Shown one piece after another: positions 49,032-61,000 of a stretch of 64,000 bases of DNA. The notes under the pieces are model-generated. The model was not told where the DNA came from. It saw nothing but the letters and a program-made list of their open reading frames with translations, and made no database searches. A program made the translations under genes and the position numbers. Position 1 is the stretch's first letter. Each line of letters opens with the position of its first letter. Source of the DNA: Theropithecus gelada (lineage: Eukaryota; Chordata; Mammalia; Primates; Cercopithecidae); the NCBI RefSeq assembly GCF_003255815.1, contig NC_037668.1, forward strand, positions 19,794,864 through 19,858,863, written 5' to 3'.

Positions 49032-52000
49032 TTTTTAAGATAGATTTTTGCTCTTGTTGCCTAGGCTGGAGTGCAATGGTGTGATCTCAGCTCACCGCAA
49101 CCTCTGCCTCCTGCGGTCAAGCGATTCTCCTGCCTCAGCCTCCTGAGTAGCTGAGATTACAGGGATGCGCCACCACGCCCAGCTGATTTTGTATTTTTAG
49201 TAGAAACAGGGTTTCTCCATGTTGGTCAGGCTGGTCTCAAACTTCCGACCTCAGGTGATCTGCCCGCCTCAGTCTCCCAAAGTGCTGGGATTACAGGTGT
49301 GAGCCACTGTGCCTGGCCAGCATTCTCAAATTTAACATGTCTGAAAGAGAACACGTGACACTTCCCCACCTCTTTAACCCAGATCTGTTCTTCTCCATCT
49401 TCCCGATCTCAATAACTGGTACTGCGTTTGCTCAGATGGGGGATCGGGCACACTTCCTCCCTACTCCTCATCCTGTGGCCAGTCCCTCAGCAAGTGTTGT
49501 CCTTGTGCTTTGAGACGTACCTAGGAGCTGACCACTCCTCACCATCTCCAGTGCCAACACCCAGTCCAGCCCCTGCCACCTCTCATCCAGCAGGATTTCC
49601 TGGGCTGCCAACTGGTCTACCAACTTCTAGGCTTAACCCCCAACCAACTCTTTTCCAACCAGCACCTAGAGTGTCCCTTAAAACACAAATCCAAGCTCTC
49701 TCTGGCTCAGTGCCATCTCCCCCAGAGTATAAGTCAAAGTCCTGACAAAGTCCCCAGTTTCTACGGGGAGTCCTAGCGAAGCCATGTGGTCCCCTATCTT
49801 TAGACGTTGCCTCTCCATTCTCCGTTTCCTCACTCTGCCCCAGCCACAGTGCCCTCTTTGCTCCTCCACACATGCTCTACCTCAGGGCCTTTGTACTTGC
49901 TATGTGCTCTGCCTGGACAGGCTTCCTCTGACGTCCACTTGGCCAGCTCCTTCCTATCACTCAAGTCTCTGCTCAGTTGCACCCTTCTCTGGGAACCTTT
50001 TCCTGAGAATTTTTTAAAAAAACATTTGTGTGTCTGTCTTCCTTGATTGGATGTAAGATCCATTTAGGCACATGATAGGCACTCAAAGAGTATTTGTTGG
50101 ATGAAAGAAGGAACAAATATATGGCTTGGTGCCGTGGCTCATGCCTGTAATCCCAGCACTTTTGGAGGCCGAGGTGGGCGGATCCCCTAAGGTCAGGAGT
50201 TGGAGACCAGCTTGGGCAACATGGCAAAACCCCATCTCTACAAAAAATACAAAAATTAGCTGGGCGTGGTGACGCGTGCCTGTTGTCCCAGGTACTTGGG
50301 AGGCTGAGGTAGGAGAATTGCTTGAACCCGGGAGGTGGAGGCTACAGTGAGCAGAGATCACACCACTGCACTCCAGCCTGGGTGACAAGAGTGAGACTCC
50401 ATTTCAAAAAAAAAGAAGGAACAGATATAAAAGATGATGAAATATTAATAAATAAGCAAGCCAAGCATACTGCTTTCATTACACAGCTGCATCTCAAGAG
50501 ACATGGGACACGCTTGGAGAAACTTGTCCTTGCAGCCACTGCCCACTCACCAGTCTGGGCTCATTGCACTGCCTGCCTCCAGTAGGCATCGGAAGTGATG
50601 GCTGGCAGGCAGCCTCTTCTTCAGCAGTGGATTGCATTTTGGGTAGAAGAGCCTGAATGCTGGGTCCATACAACTGTGACTGCATTCCCAGCAGAAGGAG
50701 ATGGTTTTGCTTAGATGTGCCCTCTGTCCAGTCCAGGAACTCTGGCAGTGGTAGGAAGAGCCTTTCTGTGGGAAGACATGGCTGCTTGCAAAGCTAGTTT
50801 GTTCTTTCCTTCATTCAAGGAAATATTTTGGAGATCCTACTTTGTATTCGGCACTGTGTAAGCTGCTGGCAGTGTTACAGTGAAAAAGACACATGCAGTC
50901 CCTGCCTTCAGGAAACTCAATCTAGAGGTGGAACTGGAGAAATAACTGGAAGGGGCGCTTGCTCAGCTTGGAGTGGGGTCAGTTCTCAAAGGAAGTGACA
51001 TCACTTCATCTGAGATCCAAAGGCCAAGTAGGGACTGGACAGCAAAGGTGTACAGCAAAGGTGGAGAAAACAGACAGGCGAGAAGAGGGAACGTGTGTGG
51101 AGAGCCCTGGAGGAAAAAGATCATGGCTTGCTGGAGAAATGAATGATGTTCCTATGGCTGGGGCTTGAGTACCAAATGCGGGGACAGGCAAGAGATGACA
51201 CCCGCATGGAGAAAACTGCTTCCAAATATTTGGTTTAAAGCATCCAATCCTCTCTGACATTGTCCTCAAAGGAACTGCCATCAAGGAGGTCCCCAAAGCC
51301 TTCCGTTTGTTGTACCCTCTTTGTGCCTTATGGGGGCAGGTAGAATGCCACCAGAAAAACCATCCTGAAAGTGAATAGGAGTCCATGGCTAGCCACAGGC
51401 ACTCAGAAACCCTGAGCTTGAGGTGTCTGTCTTGCCACATGGTGGAATCCTGAGGTCTGCCAGATTAAGCTGGGGGTGATTCTTCTAGAGTGGGCTTTGT
51501 TAAGAAACAAACAAACAAAAAACAGTGAAGCTTGTCAAGTGGCCTGTTGGTTGGCAGAGCTGTTTCATTTTCTGGGAGAGGGGTTGGAGGGGAAAGTTCC
51601 TTTGAGGCTTTTGACAGCTCCAGCTAAGTGGTTTTCTTCTCCTCCTCCTGTTCCTTTTTCTCTACATTCTCCTCTTCCTCCTCTATCTTCATTTTTTTTT
51701 TTTTTTTTTTTTTAACCTAGTGCAAGATTCTTCTTCGGTACCACTGCCCACATTCCTGGTTGCTGGAGGGAGCCTGGCGTTCGGAACGCTCCTGTGCATT
51801 GCCATTGTTCTGAGGTGAGATGGGTCCTGGGGGATGGCCCTGTGGTGTTCTCGTATTTATGTAGCTTTCTTTTGCCCATTATGAAATTTACAGTGCATTT
51901 ATTTATTCATTCATCCATTCATCAAATGAATGCACGCACCACAGCACACGCAGCACCTAGTATTATGCCAAGCCCTGTTTTAGGTGCTGCAGGAGACAAT

Positions 52001-55000
52001 GCTGGGCAGGGCAGATACAGTCTCAGGAAGAAGCCAGACACTAAGAGGTAATCACTGCTGTGGTAAGAGCTACAAAAAGCATGCCATGGTGAGGAGAACT
52101 GACCCGGCGTTAAGGAGGAAGAGGAATTGGTCTGAGAAAGAAGATGGTTCTTTTTTTTTTTTTTTTTTTTTTGAGTCAGCGTCTCACTCTGTCATCCAGG
52201 CTAGAGTGCCGTGGTGCAATCTCACCTCACAGGACAACCTCTGCCTCCCAGGTTCAAGTGATCCTCCCACCTTAGCCTCTGGAGTAGCTGGGACTGCAGG
52301 TGCACACCACCCTGCCTAGCTAATTTTTCTATTTTTTTGTAGAGATGAGGTCTCATGTTGCCCAGGCTGGTCTCGAACTCCTAGGCTCAAGTGAGCCACC
52401 TGCCTTGGCCTCCCAATGTTTTGGGATTACAGGTGTGAGCTACCACGCCTGGCCCAAAGAGGGTTCTTATGAGAGAAGCCCAGGATGTAATATGGTTGAC
52501 AGTGTGTGCATGCACGTGTCTGTGGGGGGGCAGCGTGGTTGGGGCAATATGGGGTGGGAAGAGTGGAGAGGTAGGCTGGTGCCAGGTCATAAAAGGCCTT
52601 GAAAGAGAGGTGGGAGGAATTTAGGCCTTTTCTTGAGGGTAATGAGTGTCTGTTGGAGTTTTAAGAAGAATCTGGGCCAGGCGCGGTGGCTCACGCCTGT
52701 AATTCCATCACTTTGGGAGGCCGAGGCAGATGGATCACCTGAGGTCAGGAGTTCAAGACCAGCCTGGCCAAAATGATAAAACCCTATCTCTACTAAAAAT
52801 ACAAAAATTAGCCGGGCATGGTAGTGCATGCCTGTAATTCCAACTACTCGGGAGACTGAGGCAGGAGGATCACTTGAACCCAGGAAGTGGAGGTTGCAGT
52901 GAGCTGAGATTGCACCACTGCGCTCCAGCCTGGGCGACAGAATGAGGCTCATCTCAAATAAAGAAAACCAAAAAGTCACTCTCAATGCAGTTTGGAGACT
53001 GGATGAGGTGGGTGAAAATGGATACAGTAGCCCAGGGTCTGGGCAAGAGATAATAAGAAACTGTTTAGGATGGTGGCAATGGATTGGAGAGCCATGAATT
53101 GATTCTTTTTTTTTTTTGAGATGGAGTTTTGCTTCTGTTGCCCAGGCGGGAGTGCAGTGGTGTGATCTCTTCTCACTGCAACTTGCGCCAGCACTTTGGG
53201 AGGCCGAGGTGGGCGGATCACCTGATGTCAGGAGTTCAAGACCAGCCTGACCAACATGGCGAAACCCCATCTCTACTAAAAACACAAAATTTAGCTGGGC
53301 ATAGTGGCACATTCCTATAATCTTAGCTACTCGGGAGGCTAAGGCAGGAGAATCGCTTGAACCCAGGAGGCAGAGGTTGCGGTGAGCTGAGATTGCACCA
53401 CTGCACTCCAGCCTGGGCAACAGAGCAAGACTCCGTCTCAAAAAAAATAAAAAATAAAAAATAACATTTGAGAAGCACCACACAGTTAAATCCAAGGCGC
53501 CCAGCAGGACCTCCTTAGGAATATTCTATGTATCAATCCAGGAACTTAAAGGTCACCTTTAAATGCTCTGCTCTAGTGTTCTTTTCCATCCATGGTTAGG
53601 AAATACTCTTTCAGGCTGAGCTGCACCCTGGCCTCTGTCTCCTCATGCCCATTTCATCCCAATCATCTTCATTCCATTTGGTCATTGGTTTTGTCATTCA
53701 TTTCCAAGTTTGCAGAAAAGTCAGCCAACAGTGCCTTCAACGAACAAGCAATAATGAAATTTTTCAGTGTTCACAATTTTACTGCAGGAACTGGCTGTTT
53801 TTCATAAGCTGAAACCCTAAAATAAGTCAGGCTGGGTCTTCTGGGCAGTGGTTTATTGTGATAATATACAAGTGGAGGTGACATTGCACTCTGTCCTTCT
53901 TTCTACACGTAGAGAGCTTCCAACACGTTAGCTCATCAGACCCTGCCAGTAGCCCTGACCTAGCTTGACTACCAAGTGTGGTTTGGGTTGAAAGATTAGC
54001 AAGATGTCTTCTCAAATTGGGTTCAGGGTTGTTTTCACTTTTCTTTTTCTTTTGTTTTTGAGATGGAGTCTCACTTTGTTGCCCAGGCTGGAGTGCAATG
54101 GTGCGATCTCAGCTCACTGCAACCTCCGCCTCCCAGGTTCATGCCGTTTTCCTGCCTCAGCCTCCTGAGTAGCTGGAACAACAGGCGCCCGCCACCATGC
54201 CTGGCTAATTTTTTGTGTTTTTTTTGAGTAGAGAGGGGATTTCATAGTAGAGAGGGGGTTTCACTGTGTTAGCCATGATGGTCTCAGTCTCCTGACCTCG
54301 TGATCCGCCCGCCTCGGCCTCCCAAAGTGCTGGGATTACAGGCGTGAGCCACCATGCCCGGCCTTCACTTTGCTTTTTCAATGAAGTAGAGAACAAGCCA
54401 TCTAAAGGGTGTGTGGAAGGTAAGATTCTTGATGAGTGGAGGTAGCTTCTTGGAGGACGCAAAGCCTTTTATATATTTTGGCCAGTGAGGGGCCATGTCA
54501 GCATTTACGGGTCCACCTCCTGCCTGTCAAAGGATTCCTTGCCTCACCCTAGGTATACCCTCCTGTGTTCTGGCTCTGTGTCTATATTAGGGATTCAACA
54601 GGCTTTTCTCATAACCCACCACAGGCCCTGTAGAGCAGATGTGATATCCATTTGACAGGGAAGGAAACTGAAGCTAAAAGAGATGGTATGATAACAGCTA
54701 GTAAGAATAGGCCAGGCACAGTGGCTCACGCCTGTAATCCTAGCACTTTGGGAGGCCAAGGCGAGTGGATCACCTGAGGTCAGGAGTTCGAGACCAGCCT
54801 GGCCAACATGGCGAAACTCTGCCTTTACTAAAAATACAAAAATTAGCTGGGCGTGGTGGTGCATGCCTGTAATCCCAGCTACTCAGGAGGCCGAGGCAGG
54901 AGAATGGCTTGAACCCAGGAGGCAGAGGTTGCAGTGAGCCGAGATCGTGCCACTGCACTCCAGCCTGGGCAGCAGCAGCAGCAGAAGGCCAAGAATCAAA

Positions 55001-58000
55001 CCAAAAACTCCTGCTCTTTCTATAGGGCCTTAGGGGTCATCTGGTGAAACTCTTTTATTTTATAAATGAGGAAACAGCCCCCAAAGGTAAAATGACTTGC
55101 CTAAGGACAAGCAAGAACCAGAAGTGGAGCACACGCCCTGAGAGTCCCTGCCTATGGCACCCGCCTGCTCTTGGCTAAGAGCTGGGCCCAGCTGCTCCCA
55201 TCGGCCCACCACTGGCCCTTAACACACAGCACCATCTTGGTGTGTCGTAACGGCAAATAGAGGAGCATCAGGTTGGGAACAGACCTGGTTTGCTATTCTG
55301 ATGATGATGCTTGGACACTGGCTGGTTGCTAAACAACCAGAGTCCCTGCAGGCACAGACAGGGCCAGTGCCCTGTGCTGAGGACATGCCAGGAATTTATT
55401 TCCTAGCCTAGTGAGTTTCCATTTTCTTCTGTATAAGGCAAATTTGTTTGGAAAGAGGCCAGTTATTTCAGGCGATGAAGAATCCTTCTATTCCCCAAAT
55501 CCCCTCTGTCTAGCAAAGAGTATAAACTTAGAAATACTGTGGGGCTCTGGGCTGCCAAAATGGCTGAACCATGGTTACCATGGGATGGCCACATTTATAG
55601 TAGGTGAAGTGTGAGAGGCAGGTTGACTTCATCCTGCCAGTCTATACTATATTTTTTGTATGGCCCTAAGTCTTTTTCCAGCAATATCGGTGATTTTTTT
55701 CTTTGTCTTTTATTACTCATTCTTTTTTTTCTGAATCATAGATGATTTTTTAAAATTTAAATAGGCTATTGAAAAGGCTTCATCTTACAGGGGCCAATTC
55801 TTCCCACCCTATTCCCTGTCCCCCACGGATTCTCTGTCTTTATTTTAGGTTATCAGGCATTGGGAAAATAGGATTCTCCTGGTAAATAATTATTTTTCTG
55901 CATATTTATCTAGAATGAACTTACATCATTAAATGAGGACTTCCTATGTGTATGCCTATGACTTAAACATCATTTTGTTTTGAATGTAGTGTATCATTCT
56001 GGTATTTTAAGAGCTTCTCCTACCTCCACAGCTGGGGGACGGGCAGAGGGACTTTCATGGTGTTCTGGGCCGTGGAGGTGGCTGGGTGCAGTGGGCACTG
56101 TCTGTGGCCTTTGGGGTAAGGGGTAGCACCTTGGTTTCTACATACCTTTCTAAAAAAGTGAGAGTTTTGAGCATTTTTAAAAACTTCTTTTAGCTACAGA
56201 ATCTTTTCTTTAAACAAAACTTTTTGAAGCCCAAATATGTAAAATAGATAAAAGGTGGAGGTCCAGGTGCAAAAGAAGGCAGCAGAGAACTCATCTGTTT
56301 CTTCTATCTACCTGCCCCGTGTCCTCTCCAGCCCCCAAGCCCTGCTCACACCCATCCAGGCCAGCTCTGGACACCCTCAGGTTGGCTGGTTTCAGAGTCC
56401 TCTTTGAGTTTAGTGATTTTCAGAAAAGGATTTGTACTCTCCTTAGAATATTTCAAAAGGAAAGCTCACCGTTCTTGGTTACCCATTCGGTTACTTTGAA
56501 AAAAAAAAAAAACTAAGGACAGAGATTGCTTCCATATTAGGTCAATAGGGACTTAAATAATGACAAATGGAAAAAATATGTCATCCAAAGAGAGCCACTG
56601 TTAATTTTCAAAATGTAAATGTGATTAAAGTCTAACAAATATACAGAAAAGTTCCCACATCGTGTGTACAGTGCCACGAAGTGTACGCACCCATGTCATT
56701 GTAATTATAATGAGATGCACGTGGCAAGTCAAGATGCCAAGACACCAGGTTGCAGCAGAGAAAGAGGTTTAATCAGAGGGTCACCTAAGGAGGAGATGGG
56801 AGGAAACCTCTGTGGGATCCAGCCCTACGGGGCTTAGTGGTTATTCTCCCCATGTGCGGAGATGAGAGATTGTAATAAGTAAAGACACAAGACAAAGAGA
56901 TAAAGAGGAAGCAGCCGGGCCCCGGGGACCACTACCATCAAGATGCGGAGACCAGTAGTGGCCCCGAACCGCTGGGCGCGCTGATATTTACTGCATACGA
57001 GACAAGGGGACAGGGTAAGGAGGGTGAATCTTCTAAGTGATTTACAAGGTGAAGCAAGTCATGTGATTACAGGATAGGGGGTCCTTCCCTTTTAAGTAGC
57101 TGAAGCAGAGAGAGAAGGCAGCATACATCAGCGTTTTCTTCTCTGCACTTATAAGATCAAAGACTTTAAGACTTTCACTATTTCTTCTACTGCTATCTAC
57201 CATGAACTTCAAAGAGGAACCATGAGTGCGGGAGGAGCATGAAAATGGACAAGGAGCGTGACCACTGAAGCACAGCACCACAGGGAGGGGTTTAGGCCTC
57301 CGGATGACTGCAGGCAGGCCTGGATAATATCAGCCTTCCACAAGAAGCTGGTGGAGCAGAGTGTTCCCTGACTCCTCCAAGGAAAGGAGACTCCCTTTTG
57401 TGGTCTGCTAAGTAACGGGTGCCTTCCCAGACACTGGTGTTACCGCTTGATGAAGGAGCCCTCAAGCGACCCTTGCGCAGGCATGACAGAAGGCTCACCT
57501 CTTGCCTTCTAGGTCATGTCTCACAATGTCCTTTCAGCTCCTGACCCTATACCCACCCGTTATTCCTAGGTTGTATTAGTAATGCAACAAAGAGTAATAT
57601 TAAAAGCTAATGATTAATAATGTTTATAATAATGATTGATAATTGTCAATGATCATCTGTATATCTAATTTGTATTATGACTATTCTTATTCTAACTATT
57701 TTCTTTCTTTTTTTTGAGACGAAATCTTGCTTTGTCTCCCAGGCTGGAGTGCAGTGTCGCTATCTCGGCTCACTGCAAGCTCCGCCTCCTGGGTTCACGC
57801 CATTCTCCTGCCTCAGCCTCCCAAGTAGCTGGGACTACAGGCACCTGCCACCACGCCCGGCTAATTTTTTGTATTTTTAGTAAAGATGGGGTTTCACTGT
57901 GTTAACCAGGATGGTCTTGATGATCTTGTGATCCGTCCATCTCAGCCTCCCAAAGTGCTGGGATTACAGGCGTGAGCCACCATGCCCAGCCTACTCTATT

Positions 58001-61000
58001 TTCTTTAGTATACTGAAACAGTTTGTGCCTTCAGTCTCTTGCCTCGGCACCTAGGTAATCCTCCGCCAGCACCTCAAACCCATCTCCCCAAGGAATATGG
58101 GGCTAGGGTTGTAAAAATGTTGGACTGGGCCAAAGTGTGGAGATGGTTGACTGGTTGCAGGGTGTAGGGTGAGGTCCAGGGACAGGGAGATGAAGAAGCT
58201 GTCTTCTCATGCCAATCCCATTCCTCTGTGAGGGTCTTCAAACTGGTTGCCAGAATTCGGGGTCTGTAAAACATCTTAAGTGATCCTTAAACAAAAGTGT
58301 TAGGATCCTAATGTCAGAAATCCTATCTACAGAAACAACGGGGATGCAGATGGTCAGTGTCTAGGGCTACGTGACTTTTTGCAATAAGGAAATTGGCCAA
58401 AGTGCAGCCTGATTACTGCTTCATTATAACTATTAATGTATTTCTGTCCAGAGCCCAGCATGCAATTTTTGTCAACCCTGTGGAGATGGTTTCACAATCA
58501 ACACCCAGATCAAGAACACTTAATATTTAGACAAATTTCCTGAGTCTTTTTCCTCTGCCTAGTTTCTTGTTTGTTTTTACACAGCCATGATTATTCTGTA
58601 TCCTCAACTCTGTATCCTGCCTTTCACACTTAGCACTATAACACAGGCATTCTTTCACATTAGTACAAATTCTTTGTAAATCTCACTTTCTTTTTTTTTT
58701 TTTGAGACGGAGTTTCACTGTTATTGCCCAGGCTGGAGTGCAATGGTGTAATCTCAGCTCACTGCAACCTCCGCCTCCTGGGTTCAAGCAGTTCTCCTGC
58801 CTCAGTCTCCTGAGTAGCTGGGATTACAGGCGCCTGCTACCACGCCCGGCTAATTTTTGTATTTTTCTGTAGAGACAGGGTTTCACAATGTTGGTCAGGC
58901 TGGTCTCGAACTCCTGACCTCGTTATCTGTCCGCCTTGGCTTCCCAGAGTGCTGGGATTACAGGCGTGAGCCACCACACCTAGCCATTAATCTCACTTTC
59001 ATTAGCTGTAGTATTAGGTGGATATACCGAGTTATCTTAATCAACCTCCTATTACTTCTAATTGGTGGCACCCAAACATTACCAATTATTTGGGTGTTAT
59101 TTTGCTTTTATTTTATTATTTATTTATTTATTTATTTATTTATTGAGACATATCACTCTGTGACCCAGGCTGGAGTGTAGTGGCACGATCTCAGCACACT
59201 GCAACCTCCGCTTCCTGGGTTCAAGCAATTCTCCTGCCTCAGCCTCCCAGTAGCTGGGATTACAGGCATGCGCCATGACACCCGGCTAATTCTTTTTGTA
59301 TTTTTAGTAGACACAGGGTTTTGCCACATTGACCAGGCTGGTCTTGAACTCCTGACCTCAAGTGATCCACCCACCTCGGCCTCCCAAAGTGCTAGGATTG
59401 CAGGCGTGAGCCATCGCACCCAGCCTTATTTTGCTTTTATAAACAACACTGTGTTGAACATCTTTGTGCATGAAGGTTTTTTTATTTTATAGCTATGTTC
59501 TTTCTTTTCCCAGAAGTAGAATTCCTGGGTCAGAGAGTCTGAATTCTTTGAAATCCAGAGTGTAATGACTCTCTCCTCAGTCCTTTCCTACAGGAGAACT
59601 CCATTCAGTGACTCAGCATAGCTCCAGTCAGCAGCCCTACTGGGCTCTCTTCCTGTGTGGTGTCCACATGGTGAAGCCCTAAATAACATTCTGCAGATTG
59701 TTTATTCCATTTGGATACCAAGCTAAAAGCCAGTGGCAGATTTGGAGCCAACTATTAGTTATTTATCATAACAAGGACAGGAATAACCTGTCGATATAAA
59801 AAGAAACCCAAGGAAAATCCCCCAATCTTGTTTTTGACATTGGTTTCCCCTCCTCTTTCCCAGCCCTTCCTGGAGTAACTGATCTTCCATGGAATTGAGG
59901 GAGGCCACCTTGTTCCCACTTTGGGGTTAGTAGGCATGTCAGTCACAAAGTGGGAAGCAAGAGGGAGGGGCCGAGGCTTGGCGCAGTGGCCACCCTGGCA
60001 CAGTTGAAGAGCCCCTTCAGGAACGGGACGTGACTGTGCTTTTGAAGATCCATGTCACCATTTCATCTTTCTTTGAGCTGTCAAGTGACTTTTCTCAGTT
60101 ACTGAGCCCTGGCTTTGGGCCCAGAGTGGAGCACTGTGAACGAAGCTGTGATCAGAGAGATGTCTATCTCCTTCCTGTGTAGCATTGACTTTCCTGTTAG
60201 ATGAGTCAAATTGTGCCCAGTGGTGCCCACAGTTGAGTCTGTGGGAACTCACCAGCATGGTAGGAGTGGACCCAGAGGCGTAGGGAGAACTGGGGAGGTT
60301 GGCAACATTAGGAGTAAGAGGAACAGGAGGGCAGTTGAGGGAGCAGTGGGACCCTTTTCCTGCTATTACATGGCAGTTGCAAATTATCTGCCTCCTGCCA
60401 GCCTTACTTTGACTGAGAGGCCCATTTTCTTTCCCTGCTAAAATAATACTTTATTTTTCTTTTCTGTTCTTTTCTTTCTTTCTTTCTTTCTTTCTTTTTT
60501 GAGACAGAGTTTCGCTCTTGTTGCCCAGGCTGAAGTGCAATGGCGTGATCTTGGCTCACTGCAACCTCTGCTTCCCGGGTTCAAGCGATTCTCCTGCCTC
60601 AACTTCCCAAGTAGCTGGGATTACAGGCACCTGCCACCACACCCAGCTAATTTTTGTATTTTTAGTAGAGATGGGGTTTCATCACATTGGCCAGGCTGGT
60701 CTTGAACTCCTGACCTCAGGTGATCTGCCCACCTCAGCCTCCCAATGTGTTGGGATTACAGGCATGAGCCACCGCACCCAGCCTATTTTTCTCTTTTTTA
60801 AGTAAATGTATTTGGGACTGATGATGTGTACCTAATGAACAGCCTCTGGAATGGGACAATTAAGGAACTGTTAAGTGACTTTTTGGTGCCTCAGTTTCCT
60901 CAGTTGTAAATTGGTCCAATAATACCTATTTCCTTGGGAGTGTTTTGGAAACTCAGCAACTCTTCAGAGTATGGTGAACTCCCTGGTGATAAAAGCAGTC

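Larger units (their letters stand above)
46899..51720 (+). other. IL6R: IL6R intron 8 (4.8 kb)
   Basis: GTAAGG to ACCTAG, phase 1. Contains five Alu elements, L2 fragments on both strands, an (AT)n run, and a 22-T tract directly before the exon 9 acceptor. One Alu (48491-48834) carries an odd 3' appendage. Confidence 0.94.
58290..59560 (-). mobile_element. Antisense L1M fragment split by two Alus
   Basis: Non-Alu pieces (about 58480-58690, 58989-59110, 59426-59540) match a degenerate antisense L1M 3' region, including the GTTGAACATCTTTGTGCATG and CAGAAGTAGAATTCCTGGGT stretches. The left boundary is unsure. Confidence 0.5.

Noticed and set aside
52587..53495. 302-codon minus-strand ORF
   Set aside because: It is a concatenation of Alu-derived sequence from the elements at 52675-52970 and 53106-53462. 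The protein has the standard antisense Alu peptide (SPRLECSGAISAHCNL type).
54970..54984. (CAG)5 as a possible trinucleotide-repeat locus
   Set aside because: Only five units, intronic, and formed at the end of an Alu without a tail.
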